Notes: generated by a model not told the origin, from the letters alone. DNA of 5,417 nt from Myxococcales bacterium (GCA_020354595.1 CP070650.1:583654-589070); one strand, 5' to 3'. Counted from the stretch's first letter, positions 1-5,417 are shown. Translations and numbers: made by a program.

Positions 1-82
1 CAGAGTGGAGCTCATTGCTCGGATGGCGGGGACGGCTACCATCCCCCCGCGCGGCAACTATGAGGCCCCGCACCCCGATTGA
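1..82 (+). CDS. C-terminal end of an unidentified upstream gene (partial)
   Basis: The frame whose first full codon is at base 2 is open from the window edge to a TGA at 80-82 and reads [10 protein letters not shown]...NYEAPHPD. Its codons favour G/C in the third position, as in the confirmed genes. The TGA shares its final A with the ATG of moaC (TGATG), the typical arrangement of translationally coupled operon partners, and this is the main reason for preferring this frame. Another frame also reaches a stop (TGA 61-63) close to moaC, so the choice is not certain. With only 26 residues the family cannot be recognised. A molybdenum-cofactor or unrelated operon partner is possible, but nothing in the residues shows it. 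Confidence 0.45.
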   Translation, partial: RVELIARMAGTATIPPRGNYEAPHPD

Positions 83-570
83 TGGATCGCGACGACGAGC
101 TCACACATTTGGATCGCGACGGCCAGGCAACCATGGTCGACGTGGGCGACAAGGCCAAGACGGCACGCGAAGCCACGGCACGCGCCACGCTTCGCATGGA
201 CCCCGACACACGGCGCGTGTTGTTGTCCGGCGAGGTACCCAAAGGGGATGCGCTCGCCACAGCCCGCATCGCCGGTATCCAAGCGGCGAAGCGCACGTCC
301 GAGCTCATCCCCCTTTGTCATCCCCTCGCGATCACCGGTTGCGACGTCGTATTCGAGCCGGCCCCCGATCAGGAACGCTTCGTGATCGAAGCGTCGGTTC
401 GCTGTGCCGACCGAACCGGTGTCGAGATGGAAGCCTTGACCGCCGTGACCGTGGCAGCCCTGACGCTCTACGACATGCTGAAGGCGATCGATAAAGCCAT
501 GACGATCGAAGAGGTCGTGCTCGTCGAGAAGAAGGGCGGCCGGAGCGGCCACTATCGCCGGGGCGGCTAG
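82..570 (+). CDS. moaC: Cyclic pyranopterin monophosphate synthase MoaC
   Basis: A 162-residue cytoplasmic enzyme of molybdenum-cofactor synthesis. Working after the radical-SAM enzyme MoaA, MoaC converts 3',8-cyclo-7,8-dihydro-GTP to cyclic pyranopterin monophosphate. The family works as a hexamer of dimers with active sites at subunit interfaces. The length matches the usual 158-165 residues and all hallmark blocks are present: [13 protein letters not shown] (18-30), [20 protein letters not shown] (52-71), LIPLCHPL (75-82), GVEMEALTA (113-121) and YDMLKA (130-135). By alignment from memory with E. coli MoaC, the catalytic or substrate-binding residues K51, H77, E112, E114, D128 and K131 correspond to K54, H80, E115, E117, D131 and K134, all intact. 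ATG 82 is chosen over the in-frame TTG at 79 because it forms a TGATG overlap with the upstream frame. No strong Shine-Dalgarno sequence is close, so translation probably depends on coupling. The gene looks fully functional. moaA, moaE and mog are not visible in the window. Confidence 0.97.
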   Translation: MDRDDELTHLDRDGQATMVDVGDKAKTAREATARATLRMDPDTRRVLLSGEVPKGDALATARIAGIQAAKRTSELIPLCHPLAITGCDVVFEPAPDQERFVIEASVRCADRTGVEMEALTAVTVAALTLYDMLKAIDKAMTIEEVVLVEKKGGRSGHYRRGG

Positions 571-584
571 TCTCGCCGGGCGAT
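554..584. other. Imperfect hairpin enclosing the convergent stop codons
   Basis: ATCGCC at 554-559 pairs with GGCGAT at 579-584. After a small internal loop, GGCG at 562-565 pairs with CGCC at 574-577, leaving an 8-base loop (566-573) that contains the stop codons of both moaC and the flippase. A 5 bp repeat (GGCCG 538-542 with CGGCC 546-550) lies just before it. No U-run follows on either strand, so this is not a standard Rho-independent terminator. It could slow or attenuate both convergent transcripts, but in GC-rich coding DNA such pairings also arise by chance. Confidence 0.25.
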
Positions 585-2087
585 TCGGCGGAGCGCGTGC
601 CAGTCCTCCGTGTGGAGCTCTCGGGTCACGACCAACGCGGCCAGAGCCGCCAGAAAACCGGCTCCGAGCGCCACGATTGCCATGGGGACCGAGTCGTGGG
701 GAATCGTGCGAGCGGCGACATACCCGGCTCCCGCCGCGAGCACGGCACGGCCCCAAGTCAGCGGCGCAATGAAGACGCCGAACTCGCGGCGGAGGACCCA
801 GGTCGAGAGCGCGAGGGCGACCCCCATGCCGATCGTCGTTCCGGTTGCGGCCGCTTGGAGGCTCTGCTCGCCGAGCCCCGCCCTCATGATCAGGATTCGG
901 TTGGCGACGATGACGGTCGCCAGCGACACACCTGCGATCATGGCCGCGATCGACGGCTTGCCCGCCCCGCTGATCGCGGTAGCGGCGACCGCGAACAACG
1001 CGAACGCGGCAACCCCGAAGACCAAGATCGCCAGCGCGGATGCACCGGCGAGATAGTCCGCCGGGTACGCGATTCGCATCACGCCTTCTGCGGCACCGGA
1101 GATCGGAGCCGCCACCAGCAAGAGCAAGAGCAGGGACAGCCGCATCGCATGTTGAATGGTGGACTTTGCCGCCTCTCGGTCTCCGAGGCTCGTGGCTTTG
1201 CTGATCATCGGAAACACGATGAAGGTCATCGAGATGATCAACTGGTAGGGAACGAACGCGAAGGTCTGCGCAGCTCGATAATAGCCCACGTATTGGTTCG
1301 CGACGTCGACGGCAGCCTGTATCGAAGTTGCCCCAGACAATGCGATCTCCGTGGCCGTTCGTTTGAGCACCTGAAGGTCGATGAGCAGAATGCCGTTCAA
1401 GCAAATCTGGTAGGTCCAAATCGGGGCCATGAACCCAAGCCAGCGGCGCCTGTGGATCTTCTCACCGGGCTTTGCGGGCTTTCCAAACCCGACCCAAATG
1501 AGGCTGATCGTCACGATCGTGGTCGCGGCGGTCGCGAAGCCCGCCACGGCGCCGAGAGCGCCGACGCCGAGCGCGGCGCCGCCGAGAATGCCCACGGTTC
1601 GCAGAGTCGAGAAGGTGGCGTCGAGGCGCGCTTGTTGGGCAAACATGTGTCGCCCGTTGAGGCTTCCGACCGCTGCCGCGTACAGCGAGTACGCGAACAC
1701 CACGACCGACGCGATCCGTAGCAAGCGTGTGAGCTGGTCATCGAGCAGGGCGCGGGCTACCGCCGGTGCGAACGTGAACAGGGCCAACGCCAGAATCCCG
1801 CCGACCAGCGCCTGAATGCGGAGCCCCTGTCGCAGCGCGATCTCGGCCCGGCTCTCGTCTTCGCTGACGAACTTGGAGACCGATTGAATCGTCGCGACGA
1901 TCAGAACGTTCGTGAGGATCGCAACCCCGCTCATCGTGGCCGAATAGAGCCCGAACTCTTTGGCCTCCCCGAAGATCCGCGGCAGCAGCAGCTGCACGGC
2001 GTAGCTGGTGAGGATGAAGTACGCCTTTGCGCCGGCAATCGACACCAAACCTCGCCCCGCACGACGCGCGTCTTTCGAGGGACTCAC
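567..2087 (-). CDS. Polysaccharide/lipid-linked oligosaccharide flippase, MOP (Wzx/MATE-like) family
   Basis: A 506-residue inner-membrane protein of the MOP exporter superfamily, polysaccharide-transporter type (Wzx, SpoVB and MurJ relatives), whose known members flip lipid-linked glycan intermediates across the membrane. The N-terminus has the family pattern: short basic tail (KDARRAGR, 5-12), first helix around 14-36, then [14 protein letters not shown] (37-50), second helix around 51-70, and [11 protein letters not shown] (67-77). Further hydrophobic segments lie near 91-113, 122-143, 163-181, 182-201, 215-240, 275-295, 315-332, 346-370, 378-398, 408-430, 438-458 and 466-487, giving about 14 as expected. 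The tail is charged and cytoplasmic ([18 protein letters not shown]). The start is a GTG at 2087-2085 on this strand with no clear Shine-Dalgarno sequence; TTG/GTG codons at residues 14-15 are alternatives but would clip the first helix. It converges on moaC with a 4 bp stop-codon overlap and diverges from the K+ channel. No glycosyltransferase lies nearby, so the substrate (O-antigen, exopolysaccharide, lipid II or other) cannot be inferred. Confidence 0.88.
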   Translation of the reverse strand: MSPSKDARRAGRGLVSIAGAKAYFILTSYAVQLLLPRIFGEAKEFGLYSATMSGVAILTNVLIVATIQSVSKFVSEDESRAEIALRQGLRIQALVGGILALALFTFAPAVARALLDDQLTRLLRIASVVVFAYSLYAAAVGSLNGRHMFAQQARLDATFSTLRTVGILGGAALGVGALGAVAGFATAATTIVTISLIWVGFGKPAKPGEKIHRRRWLGFMAPIWTYQICLNGILLIDLQVLKRTATEIALSGATSIQAAVDVANQYVGYYRAAQTFAFVPYQLIISMTFIVFPMISKATSLGDREAAKSTIQHAMRLSLLLLLLVAAPISGAAEGVMRIAYPADYLAGASALAILVFGVAAFALFAVAATAISGAGKPSIAAMIAGVSLATVIVANRILIMRAGLGEQSLQAAATGTTIGMGVALALSTWVLRREFGVFIAPLTWGRAVLAAGAGYVAARTIPHDSVPMAIVALGAGFLAALAALVVTRELHTEDWHALRRIARRD

Positions 2088-2095
2088 CGCGGCCG

Positions 2096-2157
2096 GTTGT
2101 GCCGTCCCTGGTCGCGCCGGTCAAGGGGTTGACTTGGATCCGCGCATGACGCCAACT
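2096..2157. promoter_or_regulatory. Predicted divergent promoter pair with inverted repeat GTCAA-GGGG-TTGAC
   Basis: Between the flippase and K+ channel genes, GTCAA (2120-2124) and TTGAC (2129-2133) form a perfect 5 bp inverted repeat around GGGG. Read outward they give two -35-like hexamers: TTGACT (2129-2134, toward the channel) and TTGACC (2124-2119, toward the flippase). The repeat centre (2126.5) is 39.5 bases from both GTG starts (2087 and 2166), so initiation at a normal distance would fall on or next to both start codons. The -10 matches are weak: CACAAC at 2101-2096 on the minus strand after a 17 bp spacer, and CCAACT at about 2152-2157 on the plus strand. The repeat could instead be an operator. 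The function is inferred; the symmetry is visible. Confidence 0.4.
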
Positions 2158-2165
2158 ACGCCCCA

Positions 2166-3215
2166 GTGAAGCTCATCTCGTTCAGGTCCAGGCGGGGAGG
2201 GTATGGCCGTCTGCTTTCCGCGGCGGGTGTGTTGGGCGCCGTGGTCCTCGCCGGTGCGACGGCCTACTACGCCGTCGGTGACGGCCGCTGGTCCTGGTTC
2301 GACTGCTTCTACATGACGATCATCACCCTCTCGACCGTCGGTTTCGCCGAAACACTCGAGGGGATGAACGAGATGCCCAACGCGCGGGCGGTCACGGTGA
2401 CGCTGATCATCCTCGGCAGCGGAACCCTGCTTTATTTCATTTCAAGTCTCACCGCTTTGATCGTAGAAGGTGACCTACAGGGAATTCTGAGGCGAAGGAG
2501 TATGCAACGAGCAATCGGCACATTGGGCGAGCACATCATCGTTTGCGGGGTGGGCACCACGGGCCGGCACATCGCCATCGAGCTTGGAGCGGTCGGAATT
2601 CCTTTCGTGGTCGTGGACAAGAACAAGGCCCTGCTCGAGGAGATCAACGAGGAATTCGAGGAGGACTTGCTGTACGTCGTTGGCGATGCCACCGACGATC
2701 ACGTCCTCGAGCTCGCGGGGGTGGAGCGCGCCCGGGGCGTGATCTCGGCGCTAAACGACGACAAATCCAATCTTTTCGTGACGATCAGCGCTCGCGCCCT
2801 CAACCCAACGGCCCGAATCGTCGCCAAGTCCATCGAGCCCTCCACCGAGCGAAAGCTCCGGCGCGCCGGCGCCGACGCCGTCGTCGCGCCGAACTACATC
2901 GGCGGTGTCCGGCTCTTCAGCGAGATGATCAGCCCCAAAACGGTGGCCTTCCTCGACCGGATCGTCCAATTCGGCAGCGGGATCAGCGTCGGCATCGAGG
3001 CGATCGACATCCCCGCATCGAGCCCGCTCGTCGGCCAGCGGCTTGCCGAGACCGACTTGCGCGAGGCCGGCGCCCTCGTCGTCGCCGTTCACCTGGCTGG
3101 CGGGGACTACGTCTACAACCCCGGGAGCGAGCAGCTGCTCCAGGCGGGAGACTCGCTGATCGTGCTGGCGGAGAGTGACGACGTGGCGGCTCTTCGGCAG
3201 AGCGTCGCCGGCTGA
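2166..3215 (+). CDS. Two-TM potassium channel with C-terminal RCK (TrkA_N/TrkA_C) domain
   Basis: A 349-residue inner-membrane K+ channel subunit of the MthK/Kch/GsuK type; such proteins form tetrameric pores gated by a cytoplasmic ring of RCK domains. In order: basic N-terminus (RSRRGGYGR, 8-16), TM1 about 17-38, pore helix about 44-55 (WFDCFYMTIITL), filter TVGFAE (57-62), TM2 about 74-99, linker, RCK Rossmann domain about 121-245 with nucleotide motif GVGTTG (128-133), acidic D151 ending strand 2 and GDATDD (173-178), AGAD (234-237), then TrkA_C about 262-345. The length is typical. The canonical filter TVGYG reads TVGFA: Tyr to Phe is common, but Ala at the fifth position is unusual. By a memory alignment with MthK, its Ca2+ ligands E210 and E212 correspond to K221 and I223, so Ca2+ gating of that kind looks unlikely. 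The GTG start at 2166 has no Shine-Dalgarno sequence; later starts would cut TM1. A candidate internal start at codon 113 is listed separately. The ligand is unknown. Confidence 0.93.
   Translation: MKLISFRSRRGGYGRLLSAAGVLGAVVLAGATAYYAVGDGRWSWFDCFYMTIITLSTVGFAETLEGMNEMPNARAVTVTLIILGSGTLLYFISSLTALIVEGDLQGILRRRSMQRAIGTLGEHIIVCGVGTTGRHIAIELGAVGIPFVVVDKNKALLEEINEEFEEDLLYVVGDATDDHVLELAGVERARGVISALNDDKSNLFVTISARALNPTARIVAKSIEPSTERKLRRAGADAVVAPNYIGGVRLFSEMISPKTVAFLDRIVQFGSGISVGIEAIDIPASSPLVGQRLAETDLREAGALVVAVHLAGGDYVYNPGSEQLLQAGDSLIVLAESDDVAALRQSVAG
2489..2504 (+). promoter_or_regulatory. Candidate internal ribosome binding site and start for a free RCK subunit
   Basis: Within the channel gene, GAGG (2489-2492) lies 9 bases upstream of an in-frame ATG at 2502 (codon M113), and a second purine run, AAGGAG (2495-2500), lies just before the ATG. 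Initiation here would give a soluble 237-residue protein starting about ten residues before the RCK Rossmann strand HIIVCG (123-128). The preceding bases (about 2430-2470) are less GC-rich than the rest of the gene, which would keep the site accessible. The annotated GTG start, by contrast, has no Shine-Dalgarno sequence. MthK is known to start a free RCK subunit at the equivalent position (Met107). Use of this start is inferred. Confidence 0.5.
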
Positions 3216-3242
3216 TTTCGAGCTCGATTTCGGCGGTCGAAA
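3216..3242. repeat. Palindrome and inverted repeat between the channel stop and the dnaK promoter
   Basis: TCGAGCTCGA (3218-3227) is a perfect 10 bp palindrome directly after the channel stop codon. It sits inside a wider inverted repeat, TTTCGA (3216-3221) and TCGAAA (3237-3242), ending 4 bases before the predicted dnaK -35 element. No U-run follows, so it is a poor terminator. Its position would suit an operator or upstream promoter element, though TCGA-rich words are common in this genome and chance is possible. Confidence 0.3.
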
Positions 3243-3246
3243 CGGC

Positions 3247-3274
3247 TTGACGGGGCTCCGGCCGTGGTTACTTT
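3247..3274 (+). promoter_or_regulatory. Predicted vegetative (sigma-70 type) promoter of dnaK
   Basis: TTGACG at 3247-3252 (five of six consensus bases) is followed after 16 bases by TACTTT at 3269-3274 (matches at the key first, second and last positions). Initiation would fall near 3281, leaving a leader of about 40 bases. The -10 region TTACTTT is a short AT-rich island in GC-rich DNA. No sigma-32 pattern (CTTGAA with CCCCAT) and no CIRCE inverted repeat (TTAGCACTC / GAGTGCTAA) is present here. Confidence 0.5.
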
Positions 3275-3281
3275 GGCTCAA

Positions 3282-3300
3282 CTCCGACGGCAGCTCGGAG
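3282..3300 (+). other. Hairpin / inverted repeat in the dnaK 5' leader
   Basis: CTCCGA (3282-3287) and TCGGAG (3295-3300) form a perfect 6 bp inverted repeat around a 7-base loop, starting near the predicted transcription start and ending 3 bases before the ribosome binding site. The right arm contains GGAG, a decoy Shine-Dalgarno-like word sequestered in the stem, while the true site AAAGGAG remains outside. It could be an operator, a stabilising 5' hairpin or a structural element affecting translation. Sequence alone does not decide. Confidence 0.4.
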
Positions 3301-3303
3301 GCA

Positions 3304-3310
3304 AAAGGAG
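3304..3310 (+). promoter_or_regulatory. Ribosome binding site that fixes the dnaK start
   Basis: AAAGGAG lies 10 bases before ATG 3321. It supports starting at [12 protein letters not shown], as in known DnaK proteins, rather than at the upstream in-frame GTG at 3264, which overlaps the predicted promoter and would add 19 non-conserved residues. Confidence 0.85.
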
Positions 3311-3320
3311 ACTAGAAAGC

Positions 3321-5228
3321 ATGGGAAAAATCATCGGCATCGACCTCGGGACGACCAACTCTGTCGTCGCGGTGATGGAGGGCAAGGACCCGAAGGTCAT
3401 CGTCAACGAGGAGGGTGACCGGATTACACCGTCCGTCGTGGCGTGGGACGACCAAGGCGAGGTTCTCGTCGGTCAGATCGCCAAGCGACAGGCCATTACC
3501 AACCCGGAAGGCACCGTCTATTCGACCAAGCGTTTCATGGGCCGTCGGTACGACGAGCTCGGCGACGACGCGACCCGCATGCCCTACCACGTCATCAAGC
3601 GCGACAACGGTGACGCGGGCTTCGAGGTGCGCAGCAAGACGCTTTCACCGCCCGAGGTTTCGGCGCAGGTACTCCGCAAGCTGAAGAAGGCCGCGGAGAA
3701 CTACCTAGGCGAGCCGGTGACCGAGGCGGTCATTACCGTTCCGGCATACTTCAACGACTCCCAGCGCCAGGCCACCAAAGACGCGGGCAAGATCGCCGGT
3801 CTCGATGTGAAGCGAATCGTCAACGAGCCGACTGCGGCCGCTCTGGCGTACGGTCTCGACAAGACTCAGGACCACCTCATCGCGGTCTACGACTTCGGTG
3901 GCGGCACGTTCGACATCTCGATTCTCGAGGTGGGCGACAAGGTCGTCGACGTCGTGAGCACCAACGGCGACACGCACCTCGGCGGTGACGACGTCGACCA
4001 ACGCATCATCGAGTACCTCGAAGCCGAGTTCAAAAAGGACACCGGCATCGACGTCAGCGGCGACAAGATGGTCGTTCAACGCCTGAAGGACGCGGCGGAG
4101 AAGGCCAAAATCGAGCTCAGCACGAAGCTCGAAACCACGGTCAACCTTCCGTTCCTCACGGCGGACGCTTCGGGTCCGAAGCATCTCAACATCCGGCTGA
4201 CCCGAGCCAAGCTCGAGTCGATGATCGAGGATTTGGTACAACGCACCCTCGAGCCCTGCAAGAAGGCGCTCTCCGACGCGGGCAAGACGGCGTCGGACAT
4301 CTCCGAGGTCGTTCTAGTTGGCGGCTCGACTCGTATGCCGGCCGTACAAGAAGCGGTCACCAAGTTCTTCGGCAAGGAACCCCATAAGGGTGTGAACCCC
4401 GATGAGGTCGTGGCGCTCGGCGCCGCGGTTCAGGCGGGCGTGCTCTCGGGCGACGTGCAGGACATGGTCTTGCTCGACGTCACGCCGCTCAGCTTGGGCG
4501 TAGAAACGCTCGGTGGCGTCATGACCGCGCTCATCTCCCGCAACACCACCATCCCGACTCGGAAGGAAGAGGTGTTTTCCACTGCGGAGGATAGCCAGAC
4601 CAAGGTCGAAATTCACGTCCTTCAAGGCGAGCGCGCCGAGGCGAGCAACAACCGCACGCTCGGGCGCTTCCACCTCGAGGGCATCATGCCCGCGCCGCGC
4701 GGCATCCCGAAGATCAAGGTCACCTTCGACATCGACGCCAACGGCATTCTGTCGGTGACGGCCAAGGACGAGGCAACCGGCAAGGATCAGAAGGTCACCA
4801 TCACGGCGAACAGCGGCCTCTCCGAGGACGAGATCGAAAACATGGTCGAGGACGCCGCGGCCCACGAGGAAGAGGACCGCAAGCGTCGCGAGCAGGTCGA
4901 GGCCCGCAACAAGGCGGACCAACTCGCCTACGGGGTCGAAAAGGCGCTCGAAGAGGTGAAGGACAAGCTTCCTGCCGAGAAGGTCGCCGACGTCGAGGGC
5001 AAGGTAAAGTCACTTCGCGACGCCATCGAGGCCAACGACACCGCGGCCATGGCCACCCATAGCGAGGCGCTCGAAGCCGCCATGAAAGAGATCGCCGAGG
5101 CGGCGTACAGCTCGGCGGCCGCAGACGCCACGAACGGCGCCCCGGGTGGGGAAGCTCCCGGCGGATCCGAAGAGGCCGGTAAGGGTGACGATGACGTCAT
5201 CGATGCCGAGTTCGAAGAAGGCGAATGA
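3321..5228 (+). CDS. dnaK: Molecular chaperone DnaK (Hsp70)
   Basis: A 635-residue cytoplasmic ATP-dependent chaperone that binds exposed hydrophobic peptide segments and is cycled by DnaJ and GrpE. The ATPase domain (about 1-376) carries all three Hsp70 signatures: IDLGTTNS (7-14), [14 protein letters not shown] (189-202) and [15 protein letters not shown] (330-344). Catalytic K70 (STKRF) and T196, equivalent to the E. coli autophosphorylation site T199, are present. The interdomain linker with [11 protein letters not shown] (383-393) is followed by the beta-sandwich substrate domain (about 394-505, with TIPT 410-413 and VLQGER 433-438), the helical lid (about 506-600), a Gly/Ala/Glu-rich disordered stretch and the conserved acidic end [11 protein letters not shown]. 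The extended segment at about 75-105 is the Gram-negative type. Length is normal and no key residue is lost. The gene has its own predicted promoter and a strong terminator, so it is probably monocistronic; grpE and dnaJ are not adjacent. Heat-shock control cannot be recognised from the upstream sequence. Confidence 0.99.
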   Translation: MGKIIGIDLGTTNSVVAVMEGKDPKVIVNEEGDRITPSVVAWDDQGEVLVGQIAKRQAITNPEGTVYSTKRFMGRRYDELGDDATRMPYHVIKRDNGDAGFEVRSKTLSPPEVSAQVLRKLKKAAENYLGEPVTEAVITVPAYFNDSQRQATKDAGKIAGLDVKRIVNEPTAAALAYGLDKTQDHLIAVYDFGGGTFDISILEVGDKVVDVVSTNGDTHLGGDDVDQRIIEYLEAEFKKDTGIDVSGDKMVVQRLKDAAEKAKIELSTKLETTVNLPFLTADASGPKHLNIRLTRAKLESMIEDLVQRTLEPCKKALSDAGKTASDISEVVLVGGSTRMPAVQEAVTKFFGKEPHKGVNPDEVVALGAAVQAGVLSGDVQDMVLLDVTPLSLGVETLGGVMTALISRNTTIPTRKEEVFSTAEDSQTKVEIHVLQGERAEASNNRTLGRFHLEGIMPAPRGIPKIKVTFDIDANGILSVTAKDEATGKDQKVTITANSGLSEDEIENMVEDAAAHEEEDRKRREQVEARNKADQLAYGVEKALEEVKDKLPAEKVADVEGKVKSLRDAIEANDTAAMATHSEALEAAMKEIAEAAYSSAAADATNGAPGGEAPGGSEEAGKGDDDVIDAEFEEGE

Positions 5229-5248
5229 CTTCGGTCTAGCACCCCTCG

Positions 5249-5284
5249 AAAGCCCCGCTCGGCAGCGCGCCAAGCGGGGCTTTT
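5249..5284 (+). terminator. Rho-independent terminator of dnaK
   Basis: AAAGCCCCGCT (5249-5259) pairs perfectly with AGCGGGGCTTT (5273-5283), an 11 bp stem. Its 13-base loop can form a further small stem (GGC 5261-5263 with GCC 5269-5271). The right arm runs into TTTT (5281-5284). It starts 20 bases after the dnaK TGA. The A-run at the left base means the reverse strand also has a short U-run, so it may work in both directions. Confidence 0.9.
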
Positions 5285-5292
5285 CATTGTGC

Positions 5293-5322
5293 TTGCCCGA
5301 ATCCCATCAGCTCGTATGTAAT
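5293..5322 (+). promoter_or_regulatory. Weak candidate promoter for the right-edge gene
   Basis: TTGCCC (5293-5298) and TGTAAT (5317-5322) are separated by 18 bases; TATGTA (5315-5320) is an alternative -10. The area is less GC-rich than its surroundings and lies between the dnaK terminator and the next start codon, where a promoter is needed. The match to consensus is only moderate. Confidence 0.25.
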
Positions 5323-5357
5323 GGGGACGGTCGCTCGGATTCGAGGGCCGAAACCCC

Positions 5358-5417
5358 ATGCCGGCACTCGATATTCCTTTCTTCGGCACGCTAGTGCTGT
5401 CCCTGACGCTCATCAGC
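5358..5417 (+). CDS. N-terminal start of a probable membrane protein (partial)
   Basis: ATG 5358 opens a frame that runs to the window edge and encodes MPALDIPFFG followed by TLVLSLTLIS. This short polar start leads into a strongly hydrophobic stretch, which looks like a first transmembrane helix or uncleaved signal anchor. GAGGG at 5343-5347 lies 10 bases upstream and could be the ribosome binding site. The pattern faintly recalls cytochrome c maturation proteins of the CcmF/CcsA type, whose N-termini start directly with a membrane helix, but 20 residues are too few to assign a family. It follows the dnaK terminator, so it probably has its own promoter. Confidence 0.5.
   Translation, partial: MPALDIPFFGTLVLSLTLIS

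Noticed and set aside
79..81. TTG at 79 as the moaC start
   Set aside because: The adjacent ATG at 82 is the stronger codon and forms the TGATG overlap with the upstream frame.
15..494. 159-codon plus-strand frame overlapping moaC
   Set aside because: It lies in another frame of moaC, has an Arg/His/Gly/Pro-rich composition without domains, and moaC has all its catalytic motifs.
58..1419. 453-codon open frame on the minus strand across moaC and the 3' part of the flippase gene
   Set aside because: It is antisense to the clearly identified moaC and out of frame with the flippase. Its product is rich in Arg, Gly and Asp with no recognisable domain, as expected of a GC-driven shadow frame.
597..1721. 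374-codon plus-strand frame opposite the flippase
   Set aside because: Low-complexity Arg/Asp/Gly/His-rich translation opposite a well-formed 14-helix membrane protein; a compositional artefact.
3216..3242. Inverted repeat after the K+ channel stop as a Rho-independent terminator
   Set aside because: The stem is only 6 bp with a 15-base loop and is followed by GC-rich sequence without a U-run.
3264..3320. GTG at 3264 as the dnaK start, adding 19 residues
   Set aside because: The extension is not part of DnaK, overlaps the predicted -10 region and leader hairpin, and ATG 3321 has a proper AAAGGAG site and the conserved N-terminus.
3216..3320. CIRCE or sigma-32 promoter upstream of dnaK
   Set aside because: Neither TTAGCACTC/GAGTGCTAA nor a CTTGAA...CCCCAT pair at proper spacing is present.
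3705..4922. Long minus-strand frames opposite dnaK (3705-4241, 4314-4922 and others)
   Set aside because: Antisense open frames opposite dnaK are a well-known artefact in GC-rich genomes; these translations show no domain and no ribosome binding site was seen.
1..5417. CRISPR arrays, tRNA/rRNA genes, insertion sequences, attachment sites
   Set aside because: No regularly spaced direct repeats, cloverleaf-like sequences, transposase motifs or terminal inverted repeats were seen on either strand.

Overview
This 5.4 kb window is chromosomal sequence of high-GC character (well over half G+C by eye, third codon positions dominated by G/C). The DnaK has the extended nucleotide-binding-domain segment at about residues 75-105 that is typical of Gram-negative DnaK proteins. 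Together with the base composition and the gene mix, this suggests a high-GC Gram-negative bacterium, possibly of the myxobacterial/deltaproteobacterial type. That placement is inference; no rRNA or species marker is present. No tRNA, rRNA, CRISPR array, insertion sequence, integrase or obvious horizontally acquired block was seen.

Layout. (1) The extreme left edge holds the last codons of an unidentified plus-strand gene. Its TGA overlaps the ATG of moaC (TGATG), so the two are probably translationally coupled. (2) moaC (82-570, +) encodes the molybdenum-cofactor enzyme cyclic pyranopterin monophosphate synthase. (3) A 506-residue Wzx/MATE-like polysaccharide flippase (567-2087, -) converges on moaC; the two stop codons overlap within a CTAG palindrome. 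(4) A 78 bp divergent intergenic region carries two back-to-back TTGAC motifs forming an inverted repeat, equidistant from the GTG starts of the flippase and of the next gene. (5) A two-TM potassium channel with a cytoplasmic RCK (TrkA_N + TrkA_C) module (2166-3215, +) has an unusual selectivity filter, TVGFA instead of TVGYG. It also has a candidate internal ribosome binding site and start at codon 113, where the archaeal channel MthK starts its free RCK subunit. (6) dnaK (3321-5228, +) has its own predicted vegetative promoter, a small hairpin in the 5' leader, a clear ribosome binding site and a strong Rho-independent terminator. (7) At the right edge the first 20 codons of a probable membrane protein begin.

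The genes do not form one pathway. They are housekeeping or envelope-related units (molybdenum cofactor synthesis, lipid-linked glycan export, K+ homeostasis, protein folding), each with its own transcriptional arrangement. grpE, dnaJ and hrcA are not adjacent to dnaK within the window, and no CIRCE element or convincing heat-shock sigma-32 promoter is visible. The most interesting material is the K+ channel (filter substitution and probable dual translation product) and the symmetric divergent promoter region. No wholly new multi-gene system is evident.
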